A stretch of DNA of 64,000 nucleotides from Wocania_A spongiicola (GTDB lineage Bacteria; Bacteroidota; Bacteroidia; Flavobacteriales; Flavobacteriaceae). The position numbers and the translations under genes are program-made. Shown piece after piece: positions 18,716-28,482 of this stretch (the stretch's first letter is position 1; the number at the start of each line of letters is the position of its first letter). The stretch covers positions 142,460 to 206,459 of the forward strand of contig NZ_JAMFLZ010000006.1 of NCBI RefSeq assembly GCF_023502325.1. Reading direction: 5' to 3'. Below the pieces are notes generated by a model. The model was given only the letters and a program-made list of their open reading frames with translations. It ran no database searches and was not told the origin of the DNA.

Positions 18716-20326
18716 TCATAATGAAACACCTCTTTTCCAAGGTATAAAATCATCCTGTTCTAATTTTGTTGCACATGTCTGATGCCTACCACTTGCAACT
18801 TCAATGATTAAGTCTATAAGTTCTTCTGATAGAGATTCTTGTGAAACGTTCTCAGAAATCATTCGCCCTGCATCAAAATCAATAATATCTTTCATTTTTA
18901 CAGGCAACATAGAGTTTGATGATATTTTTATTACTGGACAGATAACATTGCCTGTGGGTGTACCTAACCCTGTAGAAAACAATATAATATTAGCTCCAAA
19001 ACCTGCTAAGCCTGTAGTAGACTCAACATCGTTACCTGGGGTACATAATAAATTTAAGCCTTGCTTTGTAGCATACTCTCCGTAATCGATAACATCAGCA
19101 ACTGGTGCACGTCCTCCTTTAGTGGCTGCGCCTGCTGATTTTATAGCATCAGTAATTAAACCATCCTTTATATTACCAGGAGATGGGTTCATATCGAAGC
19201 CCGAACCAACTTTTTTGGCTTGACCATTATAACTCTCCATAATATAAATAAACTTCTTTGCTACATCTTCGTTCGGGCATCTATCAATTAAGTCTTGCTC
19301 TACACCACATAATTCTGGAAATTCTGACAAAATACTTTTTCCTCCAATAGCATTAATTTTATCAGAAACGACACCCATAAGTGGATTGGCGGTAATTCCT
19401 GAAAACCCATCAGAACCGCCACATTCTAAGCCAATACTTAACTTACTTAATGGAGTAGGTTGTCTTTCAATTTGATTTACTTTCTCTAATGCTGTATAAG
19501 TTTCTTTTATTGCTTCTGTGAGCATATTATTTTCAGTAGCATATTGTTGTTGCTCAAAATACAGTACAGGCTTATCAGTACTAAAACGCTCATGTAAAGC
19601 ATCTTGCAGCATACTCATTTGGGCATGTTGACAGCCTAAACTCATCACTGTTGCTCCAGCAACATTAGGGTTTTTAATATAGCCTGCTAATAAGTTCACC
19701 AAAGCTTGAGCATCATCTTTTGTTCCTCCACAACCTCCTTCATGAGTTAAAAACTTAATCCCATCTATATTATTAAATACTTTTTGGTTTAAAACTTCTT
19801 CTTCGTAAGGTATTTCAGAATTACCATTAACTAAACTTCTTAGTTTAAGACGATAGGGATTTTCTTTTTTAAAACCCAACTCAGCTTCAAAAGCTTCTTT
19901 TAACACTTTAAGATTTCTATTTTGACAAAATACCATTGGAACGAAAATCCAATAATTTGAAGTTCCTACTTGTCCATCTTTTCTATGGTAACCCAAAAAC
20001 GTTTTTCTATCTAAGCCATTGGTAAATGGTTTTTCATAATTATAATTGGTGTTTTTATATTGATAAGGTGCAGCTACATGCTTTAAATTTTCAGTTGTTA
20101 TTAAACCTCCTTCTTCAATAGATTTAATAGCTTTTCCTACAGGAACACCGTACATTGTTACTATATCTCCAACATCTAAAGATTCAAGAGCAAACTTATG
20201 CTTTACAGGAATATCATCGGTAATAACAATATTAGAACCGTTAACTGAAAAATTCTCTCCTTTTTTTATAGAAACTAATGCAACTGAGACATTATCTTTA
20301 GGAGATATAATTAGATTTTTCTTCAA
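18716..20326 (-). CDS. UxaA-family (altronate/galactarate dehydratase type) sugar-acid dehydratase, probable L-fuconate dehydratase
   Basis: A 536-residue cytoplasmic enzyme in which the small N-terminal SAF domain (about 1-95) is joined to the large UxaA domain (about 105-536, with GYHRKDGQVGTSNYW, HEGGCGGTKDDAQ, GLECGGSDGFSGITANPLMG and CAxKLEQ). The family dehydrates aldonic or aldaric acids to 2-keto-3-deoxy acids with an Fe(II)-dependent centre. Altronate is the textbook substrate, but no uronate-pathway genes (uxaB, uxaC, kdgK) are near, while fucosidases and a KDF-type SDR are. UxaA-like genes also occur in the Campylobacter jejuni fucose island. L-fuconate is therefore the favoured substrate, by inference. 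It is the first gene after a 168-bp gap and may begin a transcript. Confidence 0.75.
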   Translation of the reverse strand: MKKNLIISPKDNVSVALVSIKKGENFSVNGSNIVITDDIPVKHKFALESLDVGDIVTMYGVPVGKAIKSIEEGGLITTENLKHVAAPYQYKNTNYNYEKPFTNGLDRKTFLGYHRKDGQVGTSNYWIFVPMVFCQNRNLKVLKEAFEAELGFKKENPYRLKLRSLVNGNSEIPYEEEVLNQKVFNNIDGIKFLTHEGGCGGTKDDAQALVNLLAGYIKNPNVAGATVMSLGCQHAQMSMLQDALHERFSTDKPVLYFEQQQYATENNMLTEAIKETYTALEKVNQIERQPTPLSKLSIGLECGGSDGFSGITANPLMGVVSDKINAIGGKSILSEFPELCGVEQDLIDRCPNEDVAKKFIYIMESYNGQAKKVGSGFDMNPSPGNIKDGLITDAIKSAGAATKGGRAPVADVIDYGEYATKQGLNLLCTPGNDVESTTGLAGFGANIILFSTGLGTPTGNVICPVIKISSNSMLPVKMKDIIDFDAGRMISENVSQESLSEELIDLIIEVASGRHQTCATKLEQDDFIPWKRGVSL

Positions 20327-20494
20327 AATATCAATAATAAGATTAGCAAGTAAAATGTTACATATGTTACTATTAAAGCGTTCATACGCAATACAAACAA
20401 AAATAATATAGATGTATATGTGTTGCTACCTTTTAAAATACCTAAACTAATACTTTCTTTGCAGCGAAATGGTATTTATAGTGTAAAAACAGAA
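20327..20494 (-). promoter_or_regulatory. Intergenic region with a candidate promoter for the fucose-catabolism operon
   Basis: This 168-bp gap separates PNGase F from the UxaA gene and holds no ORF. On the minus strand TATTTTTG at 20405-20398 matches the Bacteroidota -7 word TAnnTTTG and would give a leader of about 65 nt. No TTG -33 word stands at the usual distance. Nearer the gene, minus-strand GTAACATATGTAAC (about 20375-20362) has two GTAAC direct repeats around the palindrome ACATATGT, and GCGTATGAACGC (about 20391-20380) is a 4+4 inverted repeat. Either could bind a regulator. All are small motifs in AT-rich DNA. Confidence 0.3.
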
Positions 20495-21679
20495 TTATTC
20501 TTCAAAAGTTAAATAAGCAGATACTAACCAATGATTTAATTTATCTCCATCAATTGGTGTTGCTGGTATTTGTATTTTAAGTTGATGTTCTCCTTTCTTT
20601 AAATCGCCTAATTTAACAATCATAGGCTTTACAGATGAACCCGGACACCAATTTGAGCGTGATAAATCTGATGATGCTATACGCTCCTCAATTACTTTTA
20701 TAGCTCTCTTTTTAGTTTCAAAATCATAATAAGCAGCAGAATCTTTTTTAATCCATACACCAGAAGTTGGATTAAATCGTCTAAAAGATGCGCAATCATC
20801 TCGCCACGGAATAGTATCTAATACTAATTCATTATTAAAGTAAATGCTATTTTTTATTTTGATAAATTCATCGCCTCCACTATGACCGCCATGACCTGTT
20901 GTTATGTAGTGTAATTTTGCGTTTTTTACATCTTCATCTAAACGAAAAGAATGGGTTAAAGGTTTTTTAGCAAAAATATCAGGGATACTTTGTCCATTAA
21001 CGTAAGGTATCGTATTGACTAATGGTAACACTTTAAGTGTTTTTCTTTCTCGATTAGAATATGATAATTTCAAATCAAAATTATACCCTTCAGCAGTCCA
21101 AGAGTCTATCCAAACGCCTATATAAAAGCTACCAGAAACCACGTCTTTTAATTGCGAAATATCGTGTTCCCAAACCACTTGTTTTTCCCAACTTGGTATA
21201 TACACTGGTCTACGGTACTTTACTCTATTATCACTATAATGACCAACACCAAAAGGTGTCATAAATCGCATTAACTCTATTACTGGTTGATAGGTTTTCC
21301 CTGAGACAATACCTGGATGATTTTCAATATTGAATGAGCCTTCAGGAAACTTTTTGTGCCCCAATGAAACATCTAATATTGAAATTAATTTTGGGTCGGA
21401 GACAACAAAACAAGATCCTGATTTATCCCAACGGTCCCCATTAGAACGGACTGTTAATTTTATATTTACATCAGTTCCCTTAGGAAAATTTGGCGTCGTT
21501 ATTTTTTTATAAACCACACGCCCACTTTGTAACATACGCGTTTCTATATCTAGGCCTTTTTCGCCATTAAAATTTAATGGTTGCTTGTTAAATACATTTA
21601 TTTCAAAATTACTTTCTTGTCCAAAAACACAAGTACTAAACAATAATAAACTGATTGCTAAAATATTTCTAATCTTCAT
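20495..21679 (-). CDS. PNGase F-type peptide-N4-(N-acetyl-beta-glucosaminyl)asparagine amidase
   Basis: A 394-residue secreted protein (signal ends CVFG, residue 20). It matches the PNGase F family, known from Elizabethkingia, through WIDSWTAEGYNFDL (about 190-203), TTGHGGHSGGDEF (about 260-272), PWRDDCASFRRFNPTSGVW (about 291-309) and SDLSRSNWCPGSSV (about 337-350). The family has two jelly-roll domains and hydrolyses the amide between Asn and the innermost GlcNAc, releasing the intact N-glycan and converting Asn to Asp. Glu271 (or Asp270), Glu197 and an Asp near 82-85 are the likely active-site acids by analogy with E206, E118 and D60. It is the clearest sign that the locus targets N-glycoproteins. 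It is grouped with GH163, GH92 and an EEP protein. Confidence 0.92.
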   Translation of the reverse strand: MKIRNILAISLLLFSTCVFGQESNFEINVFNKQPLNFNGEKGLDIETRMLQSGRVVYKKITTPNFPKGTDVNIKLTVRSNGDRWDKSGSCFVVSDPKLISILDVSLGHKKFPEGSFNIENHPGIVSGKTYQPVIELMRFMTPFGVGHYSDNRVKYRRPVYIPSWEKQVVWEHDISQLKDVVSGSFYIGVWIDSWTAEGYNFDLKLSYSNRERKTLKVLPLVNTIPYVNGQSIPDIFAKKPLTHSFRLDEDVKNAKLHYITTGHGGHSGGDEFIKIKNSIYFNNELVLDTIPWRDDCASFRRFNPTSGVWIKKDSAAYYDFETKKRAIKVIEERIASSDLSRSNWCPGSSVKPMIVKLGDLKKGEHQLKIQIPATPIDGDKLNHWLVSAYLTFEE

Positions 21680-21703
21680 TTTAAACTAAATAATTGTAAG
21701 GTA

Positions 21704-22540
21704 CTAAAATTCAAAATCTATTATAACTGGCAAATGGTCTGATGGGTATTTACATTCTTTATTATCACTTAAAACCGCATATTTAAGTACCTTAATATTT
21801 TTTTTACTCGTAAAAACATAATCAATTCTATTTGAAACTGGTTTGTTAAAATTAAAACCGTTATAAGTTCCTGTTGGTCCAAAAGATTTTAATGCACTAA
21901 CATTTTTAGTGTCATTTAAAACTTTTGAAAATAATTGAATCGGTTTGGTTTCAGGTTTTAAATTAAAATCTCCCATTACAATCACTGGTAAGTTATTGAT
22001 GTTAAATTCTTTGATTTTTTTAATAATCAGTTCAGCACTCTTTTCTCTTGCCACATTACCAATATGATCAAAATGTGCATTAAAGACCCAAAAACGCTGG
22101 TCACTATCTTTAATTTTAAAAAGCCCGTAAGTACATATACGCTCCATTGAAGCATCCCAACCTATCGAAATCTTATTTGGTGTTTCAGACAACCAAAAGG
22201 TACCTTCACTTAATATACTAAGCCTTTCTTTATTATAAAATATGGCACTATACTCTCCTTTTGTCTTGCCATCGTCACGACCAACTCCTACATAATTATA
22301 TTCAGTAAAAATGCTATCTAAATACTTTACTTGGTGTTCTAATCCTTCTTGAATTCCAAAAACATCAGGATTATTGTAAGCAATTTGATTACTTAAAAAA
22401 GCTTTTCTTTTTGACCATTGATTATCACCATCATTAGGATTGTCATACCTAATATTATATGTCATTACTTTATAAGACTGCGCTATTGCTCCCTGAAAAA
22501 AACAAATTGCAAGAGCTAGTATTACTTTTCTAAATAGCAT
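21704..22540 (-). CDS. Secreted endonuclease/exonuclease/phosphatase (EEP)-family hydrolase
   Basis: A 278-residue protein with a signal peptide ending GAIAQ. It has the full EEP metal-enzyme set: MTYNIRYDN, FGIQEG, NAHFDHIG, MGDFNL and PSDHLPV. The fold hydrolyses phosphodiesters or phosphomonoesters in nucleic acids, lipids or sugars using Mg2+. EEP genes often sit next to GH92 genes in Bacteroidota loci, as here (GH163 5 bp upstream, PNGase F downstream), so a phosphorylated or phosphodiester-decorated glycan is a more likely target than DNA; this is inference. It is one of four such proteins in the window. Confidence 0.85.
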   Translation of the reverse strand: MLFRKVILALAICFFQGAIAQSYKVMTYNIRYDNPNDGDNQWSKRKAFLSNQIAYNNPDVFGIQEGLEHQVKYLDSIFTEYNYVGVGRDDGKTKGEYSAIFYNKERLSILSEGTFWLSETPNKISIGWDASMERICTYGLFKIKDSDQRFWVFNAHFDHIGNVAREKSAELIIKKIKEFNINNLPVIVMGDFNLKPETKPIQLFSKVLNDTKNVSALKSFGPTGTYNGFNFNKPVSNRIDYVFTSKKNIKVLKYAVLSDNKECKYPSDHLPVIIDFEF

Positions 22541-22545
22541 AATTA

Positions 22546-24768
22546 TTAATTTATAATGACTTCGTCAGCAAACACCCAAGATGGTAATCCTGCACCATGA
22601 TGCCAATAAGGGGCTTTTTTATGATTTTCAGCTTTTATTTTTATATACCTCAATCGAGATGGTTTTGTTTCTAAATTAAAATACTGGATATCGTTTACTT
22701 TACTTTTTTTGTTTAAGGGCGTTTCATTTAAAACAACTCCAAGTTTTGAATATCTGTTTCCATCAATTGAACCATAATAAGTAACTTCTTTAGGAAAGAA
22801 AACAATATGATTTGTTACCTGCAAAAATGCTGTTGAAACAGTAGAAATTTCCTGCTCCTCTTCCAAGTCGATAACAGCTTCTAAATGATTGCCTTCAAAG
22901 CCTAACCAGTTGGAGTAAAAATTACTACCTCCTAAAGCCCCATCGGTTAAGGCTTGCGGGTTTTCGTTTGCATATTTTTTTGGCTTTGTTAATAAAGTTA
23001 CTTTTTTACCAGATGCTATGTTAGGTTGTAAAGCCACTTGAATAGATTTTACATAAGCACTTCCGTAATCTTTAACCGTATAACCCATTTCGTTCATTAA
23101 TACAATGTTAGCTTCGCTGCTAACGGATGTAAAATTCTCAATCAAAGATTTAGTGTCTTCACTAAGTTTAAAATCTTCAGAAATACTTTTTCTACAAGCT
23201 TCTAACACCGCATAATCTGTACTTAATCGTGCCACTTTTACACGCTTTAAAATTTCAGGTTTATCTGCTACTGCTTTTTCGGCTTCATCAAAAAAAGTAA
23301 CATATTGTTTTAATAAATCTGGACTTAAATAAGCATCAAAGGCTTGCGATGGGTCTCCATATAAAAACAGAAAAAAATCTGGGTGTTTTTTTAATTCTTT
23401 GTGTATTAAATCTACATAGGATTTTATGTAGCTACCAGCTTCATGATAATATCCGTTAGTAAAATCTGTTATAATATCATCAACGTTTGCATCAGGGTTC
23501 CATAGTAATTTTGCCATTAAATATGAACGCAATTCAAACAACTCACTCGGGTTATTGCTGTGCTGTTCAAAAACCCACTTAGTATTATAATCTCTAAAAA
23601 ATTGAATATTGGGTTGAAGCGTATTAAAATTGGGAAATGGTGCTAAAAAATTGGTAAACTGTGTAGTGTAATCCCAAATTCTAATATTTTCAGTTAAAGC
23701 GCTCCAGCCTTTTATATCATCTGCGAAATCGGTACATTTTTCTGTAATTGGTGCACTTCTATCACATTCAATTGAACATAAGGTAATCAGTACATTCTTT
23801 AAAGGTTTAGTTTTACAAGGTTTTCTGGTATATTGATATGCCAATGTTGAAATGGTTTTATCTGGAAAAGATTTTGCTACTTCATTTACAAAACGAATCA
23901 TTGTTCCTGCATGACTTCCCTCTTCTTTATCTATTTCTTTACAATTTCCACATTCACAGTACTGAGTATTATCATTACTACTTACCGATATAACACTTGA
24001 CTCTGGGTAACGCTGAAACATAGCTTTTACTGAGTCTTTTACAATTTCTAATACCTTTTTATTAGTTAAACATAATTGCGTAGGTAAGCGTTTGTTTCCG
24101 CGAAGTGCAAAGTATTCGGGATTTGATTTATAAAACTTTTCTTCTGGCAAAAAACGATGGAAGGTATGTACTTTTCCATTTGGTACATAAAAAGGGAAAG
24201 CTTCATAAGTTACTTTACGCTTATCAGCAAAGTCATGATTTTCATAAAACAATCTAGAATGCACCGTACGTGTTTTAATTTCTGGGTTGTAATTATAGTT
24301 TATATTTAAAGGCAACGTAATTGCTTTTAAACTCGGAATATCTTCAACATTTGGGGCATACCATTTACAATTCAAATAACGCTCTAAAAACTCATAAATC
24401 GCGTTTCTTAATGCTTCATCTGAACCTCCAGCAATGATTAGATTTTTGTTTTCTGTTTTAATACTAATTTCTTGATCTTGTAAATTCTCATTCAAAACAT
24501 TTCCAATATATACTTTATGAGTCTTGGTGCTCTGCGAACTTTCCTCAATAATATCTATTTTAATGCCTGATATTTTTTGAAGATAATTTTGAAGAATTTC
24601 AGCAGATTGAGAACTATACTTTGTTGAAGAATCTAAAATTACAATTTCATAATCTGAAGCTCCCTTATTAACTAGAGTAATATTTTTGTCTTCGCAAGAA
24701 GAAACAAAAAGTAGAATTAACAAGCATTTAAAAGCTTTGGCAATATACTCACTAAATAAACTAAACAT
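22546..24768 (-). CDS. GH163-like (DUF4838) endo-beta-N-acetylglucosaminidase lipoprotein with discoidin-like domain
   Basis: A 740-residue lipoprotein (FVSSC, Cys25). Residues about 30-150 form a GH20/GH67-type N-terminal alpha/beta domain (IYEFLERYLNCKWYAPN). The DUF4838 barrel follows, with SVSSNDNTQYCECGNC (Cys271, Cys273, Cys276), a Cys pair in TLCSIECDRSAP, and WVFEQHSNNPSELFELRSY. Residues about 595-740 are a discoidin-like sandwich ending WVFADEVIIN. DUF4838 proteins founded GH163, whose characterised gut member cuts the chitobiose core of complex N-glycans. The role here is to release N-glycans or their outer arms at the surface. Some DUF4838 proteins have other or unknown activities, so the exact cut is inferred. 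It sits 3 bp from GH92 in a PNGase F operon. Confidence 0.8.
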   Translation of the reverse strand: MFSLFSEYIAKAFKCLLILLFVSSCEDKNITLVNKGASDYEIVILDSSTKYSSQSAEILQNYLQKISGIKIDIIEESSQSTKTHKVYIGNVLNENLQDQEISIKTENKNLIIAGGSDEALRNAIYEFLERYLNCKWYAPNVEDIPSLKAITLPLNINYNYNPEIKTRTVHSRLFYENHDFADKRKVTYEAFPFYVPNGKVHTFHRFLPEEKFYKSNPEYFALRGNKRLPTQLCLTNKKVLEIVKDSVKAMFQRYPESSVISVSSNDNTQYCECGNCKEIDKEEGSHAGTMIRFVNEVAKSFPDKTISTLAYQYTRKPCKTKPLKNVLITLCSIECDRSAPITEKCTDFADDIKGWSALTENIRIWDYTTQFTNFLAPFPNFNTLQPNIQFFRDYNTKWVFEQHSNNPSELFELRSYLMAKLLWNPDANVDDIITDFTNGYYHEAGSYIKSYVDLIHKELKKHPDFFLFLYGDPSQAFDAYLSPDLLKQYVTFFDEAEKAVADKPEILKRVKVARLSTDYAVLEACRKSISEDFKLSEDTKSLIENFTSVSSEANIVLMNEMGYTVKDYGSAYVKSIQVALQPNIASGKKVTLLTKPKKYANENPQALTDGALGGSNFYSNWLGFEGNHLEAVIDLEEEQEISTVSTAFLQVTNHIVFFPKEVTYYGSIDGNRYSKLGVVLNETPLNKKSKVNDIQYFNLETKPSRLRYIKIKAENHKKAPYWHHGAGLPSWVFADEVIIN

Positions 24769-24771
24769 TGC

Positions 24772-27000
24772 TTATTGTTTTAAGTTAAACTGAATTTTTG
24801 AAGCCTTAGTAAGTGCTTCGTGACTTACAAAAAAAGAGGTATTAGTTTTTCCATTAATAGTAAATGATTTTAAATTCCCTGTTCCATTTTTTTCAATTAT
24901 TAATGTCTTATTCTTATAATATCTTGTATCTAAGTGTATTGTTATTTTATCAAATCGTGGAGTAGTAATAGTATACAAAGGCTCTGCTGGAGATATTGGA
25001 TAAATACCCATCATGCTATAAATTAACCACGCTGACATTGTTCCTGTATCATCATTTCCTGGTAAACCAGCTGGTTTGTTAGTAAAATATTCATTTATTA
25101 AACTGGTAACACGCTCTTGAGTTTTCCATTCAAAACCTTTTGTATAATTGTATAAATACGGGTAACCGATATCTGGCTCGTTAGCCATATCAAATTGTTT
25201 CTTTTCAAAAACTTCATCCAATTTTGCGACATACTTTTTGGTACCTCCCATCATCTTAATTAATGTTCTAGCATCGTGTGATACCATAAATGTGTATTGC
25301 CAAGAATTACCTTCAATAAATCCTAAATTCTTTTCAAAATTAGCTCCTTTATTAGGATTAAAAGGTGAATACCAAGAGCCATCATCATTTTTTGGGCGTA
25401 ATAAGTTAAATTGTTTATCAAATAAATTTCTATATGTAACAGAACGTCTAGAAAACAATTTATAATCTTCTTTTTTACCCAAAGCTTGAGCTAATTTAGC
25501 AATAGCAAAATCTGTAATATTATATTCTTGAGTTGTTGAAACTGAACCACTTTTGGTCGTTTTTGTTGTTAAATAGCCTTTCTTAATATAGTCTTTAATA
25601 CCTGGTCGTAATGGATTTTCTTCTAACTGTGTAGCACTTTTACGCATAGCTTCATATGCTTTTTCAATATCAAAATCTTTAATTCCTCTTAAATAAGTAT
25701 CTGTTAAAATAATACCAGCAGGATCGCCTACCATGGTTGTAGTTTCGGTAGCATTAAGCTCCCATTTTGGTAACCAGCCGCTTTCATCATAAATATCCAA
25801 CATGCTTTTTACCATATCTGATTGTTGCTTTGGATATATTAAAGACATTAACGAGTGTAAATTTCTATAGGTATCCCAAAATGAAAACACTGTAAAGCGA
25901 GTTCCATCTGTTTTAGCTGTTTCTCTCTTGGCCATAGTTGGATATTCACCATTAAAATCATTCAACGTATTTGGATGAATCAGTGTATGATATAAAGCCG
26001 TATAAAAAATGGTTTTATCATCTTTTGTTCCGCCTTCTACTTCAATTTTAGATAATAGTTTATTCCATTGCGAAGATGTGTTTTTATAAATCTCATCAAA
26101 ACTCAAACTCTGGGTTTCTTTTTCAAGATTTTCTCTAGCATTTTCTATACTAACGTAAGACACTCCAATTTTAACCTCAACTTGGGTAGGCTTGTCAAAA
26201 TGATAAGTAAAATAGCTTCCAATGCTATCTCCAATAACTTCTCTTCTGTAATCTTTGTATAAACGCGTTTTTCCGTTGTAAGGCATCCATTGCCCTTCTA
26301 TTCCATTGTACTTTTTAGTTTTTTTCCAAACTCCAAAATCGTCAGCTGGTTTGCTAAATTTTGCTACAAAATAAACTGGATAAGACTCTTCTGGTTTGTA
26401 ATAACAAAACGATCCTACATTGCGTATGCCCTCAATTTCGGTAGATGAAACTACTTTAACTGACGCACCTTCTTCATTCGTTAATCCCAATCCAAGATTG
26501 ATAAGTATGTTTGATTGTCCTTTAGGGAACGAATATTTACTAACTCCAACCCTAGTTGTTGCGGTTACTTCTGTTTTTACATTATATTTTGAAAGTTTAA
26601 CACTATAATATCCAGGTTTGGCAAGTTCATATCCATAAGTTGAACCATACTCTAAGTGATTAGTATTTAACTTTCCAGTTGTTGGCATGGTTAAAATAAC
26701 GCCTAAATCTGGACAGCCTACGCCACTTAAATTAACATGAGAAAACCCAGTTAAAAATGTGTTTTCATTTACATACGGATTTGACAACCATCTGCTATCT
26801 TTTTCCAGAGGCAAATTTTGCGCGCCAGCAACATTAAACGGTGATACACTTGCCATACCACGCGGTGCGATAGCTCCGGGGTTAGTAGCTCCAAAATTTG
26901 AAGTTCCTATAAACGGATTTACATATTCAACTGGTTTTTGCGCATGATTGTATGATAAAAATGCAACTGAAAATATTAATAACAAAAAGTATTTATGCAT
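24772..27000 (-). CDS. GH92 exo-alpha-mannosidase (non-lipoprotein)
   Basis: A 742-residue secreted enzyme with a cleavable signal ending NHAQ, unlike the other three GH92s, which are lipoproteins. GH92 marks are VNPFIGTSNFGATNPGA, FSHVNLSGVGCPDLG, FSFWDTYRNLHSL, the probable acid Glu in IEGNSWQYTF and GNDDTGTMSAW near the C-terminus. These calcium-dependent inverting enzymes remove terminal alpha-mannose. The specificity loop reads FDMANEPDIGYPYLYNY instead of the HGNEPSHH of two sister genes, and it lacks the adjacent His-Glu pair linked to alpha-1,2 specificity, so another linkage is likely. It is 3 bp upstream of GH163 and 12 bp downstream of a GH29. Confidence 0.93.
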   Translation of the reverse strand: MHKYFLLLIFSVAFLSYNHAQKPVEYVNPFIGTSNFGATNPGAIAPRGMASVSPFNVAGAQNLPLEKDSRWLSNPYVNENTFLTGFSHVNLSGVGCPDLGVILTMPTTGKLNTNHLEYGSTYGYELAKPGYYSVKLSKYNVKTEVTATTRVGVSKYSFPKGQSNILINLGLGLTNEEGASVKVVSSTEIEGIRNVGSFCYYKPEESYPVYFVAKFSKPADDFGVWKKTKKYNGIEGQWMPYNGKTRLYKDYRREVIGDSIGSYFTYHFDKPTQVEVKIGVSYVSIENARENLEKETQSLSFDEIYKNTSSQWNKLLSKIEVEGGTKDDKTIFYTALYHTLIHPNTLNDFNGEYPTMAKRETAKTDGTRFTVFSFWDTYRNLHSLMSLIYPKQQSDMVKSMLDIYDESGWLPKWELNATETTTMVGDPAGIILTDTYLRGIKDFDIEKAYEAMRKSATQLEENPLRPGIKDYIKKGYLTTKTTKSGSVSTTQEYNITDFAIAKLAQALGKKEDYKLFSRRSVTYRNLFDKQFNLLRPKNDDGSWYSPFNPNKGANFEKNLGFIEGNSWQYTFMVSHDARTLIKMMGGTKKYVAKLDEVFEKKQFDMANEPDIGYPYLYNYTKGFEWKTQERVTSLINEYFTNKPAGLPGNDDTGTMSAWLIYSMMGIYPISPAEPLYTITTPRFDKITIHLDTRYYKNKTLIIEKNGTGNLKSFTINGKTNTSFFVSHEALTKASKIQFNLKQ

Positions 27001-27012
27001 ATTAAAAATATA

Positions 27013-28482
27013 TTATTTCTTTTTTGAAATTTTAAATACCCAAGCATTATCACAAGGTGGTTTGTTTTGTAATGCTTTAGGAATACTGACTTTAAATCCG
27101 CTTTTAAGCGGCTTCCACTTTAAATTTACACTGCTCCCCAATAACTTGATTTTTGATCCTTTTTTAGGAGATATTGAATTTACAACAATTTCTGAAGGCA
27201 TTTTAGTTTCTTTTTCATTAGCTAAATACAATGCAAAAACATTACCCTCCTTATCTTGTGTAAAACAAATATTTTTTTCTTTATATGGTGCTAAGGGTTT
27301 GGTATTATATATAGCTGAGCTATTTATTTTCATCCAATCGCCATATTCTTTTAATAAATTATATGCTCCTTTTTGCCATTCTCCTTCAGGGCTAGGTGCA
27401 ATATTAAGCAACAAGTTTCCTCCTTTTGCAACAACATCTACTAGCATATGTATGCCTTCTCTCCCACTCATATACTTAGCATTAGGTGTATACGACCATC
27501 CGCCACCAGAAATAATACACGATTCCCAAGGGTAAGGCAATGTTTTTTCTGGCACTCTATTTTCTGGAGTTAAATAATTTTGATTTTTACCATGAACAGC
27601 TCTATCTACAACAATTAGTCCTGGTTGCTTTTGTCTAGCTTTTACAACCAATTCGTCCATTTTTATGTCTTGATTAATAATACGGTGTTTTAGATAACCT
27701 TCTTCTGCATTATCAATAGTATGCTTATACCATTCAGTAATTTCAGCTTTAGGGGTTTTAGCAACCCAACCTCCATCTAACCATAAAATATCCATTTTTC
27801 CATAATCCGTCATTAACTCCATGATTTGATTATGAGTAAACTCTACATATTCGTTCCACTTTTCTGGGTTTTCAACAGGAGAATAATTTACGTTTCTATC
27901 TTTTGGTGGGAAATACGGGTCCCAGTAACTTTTAACATTCCAATCTGGTTTAGAAAAATAAGCTCCTGCCCATAATCCTTCATTTCTAAATGAATTAAAT
28001 ATCTCTTTAGCTATGTTTGCTTTAGGATGTGACGAAAACGGAGTATTTGGTGATGTGATTTTGTAATCTGTATATTTTGAATCAAACATACTAAAGCCGT
28101 CATGATGCTTTGTTGTAAATACCACATACTTCATTCCAGCATTTTTTGCAGCATTTGCCCATTTATCTGGATCGAACTTAACAGGGTTAAATGTTTTTTG
28201 GAGTCCTTCGTATTCCTTCTTATATAAAAAATAATTATCTGGGTTACTACCTTTTTTTCTTTCGCACCAACCATATTCTTCAGGTGACAATGACCAAGAT
28301 TCAACAATTCCCCATTGACTATATGTTCCCCAATGCATAAGTAATCCAAACTTAAGACCTTGCCATTCATCTAATTTTTCTAAAACTAATGGGTCTGTTT
28401 CTGGTACATATCGTTCGTCTTCGTATATCGCTTGAGAAAAAGAAAAAGTGGAAATTAATAATGCTAATACTAAATTTTTCAT
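27013..28482 (-). CDS. GH29 alpha-L-fucosidase, distinct subtype
   Basis: A 489-residue secreted enzyme (signal ends SFSQ near residue 17). GH29 motifs are LKFGLLMHWGTYSQWG, TTKHHDGFSMFDS and the probable nucleophile Asp236 in DILWLDGGWV; LLLNIAPSPEGEW closes the barrel and a C-terminal beta domain (about 395-489) follows. It carries an insertion near residues 62-95 (GWCERKKGSNPDNYF) and the LDGGWV box, both unlike the five fucosidases at the left end. It is cotranscribed with GH92, GH163 and PNGase F, so it is the best candidate for removing core or antenna fucose from N-glycans. It is the first gene after a 252-bp gap. Confidence 0.92.
   Translation of the reverse strand: MKNLVLALLISTFSFSQAIYEDERYVPETDPLVLEKLDEWQGLKFGLLMHWGTYSQWGIVESWSLSPEEYGWCERKKGSNPDNYFLYKKEYEGLQKTFNPVKFDPDKWANAAKNAGMKYVVFTTKHHDGFSMFDSKYTDYKITSPNTPFSSHPKANIAKEIFNSFRNEGLWAGAYFSKPDWNVKSYWDPYFPPKDRNVNYSPVENPEKWNEYVEFTHNQIMELMTDYGKMDILWLDGGWVAKTPKAEITEWYKHTIDNAEEGYLKHRIINQDIKMDELVVKARQKQPGLIVVDRAVHGKNQNYLTPENRVPEKTLPYPWESCIISGGGWSYTPNAKYMSGREGIHMLVDVVAKGGNLLLNIAPSPEGEWQKGAYNLLKEYGDWMKINSSAIYNTKPLAPYKEKNICFTQDKEGNVFALYLANEKETKMPSEIVVNSISPKKGSKIKLLGSSVNLKWKPLKSGFKVSIPKALQNKPPCDNAWVFKISKKK

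Noticed and set aside
20436..20477. AAATACC/GGTATTT inverted repeat after PNGase F as a terminator
   Set aside because: The arms are only 7 bp and AT-rich, the loop is about 28 bases and no T-run follows on the minus strand.
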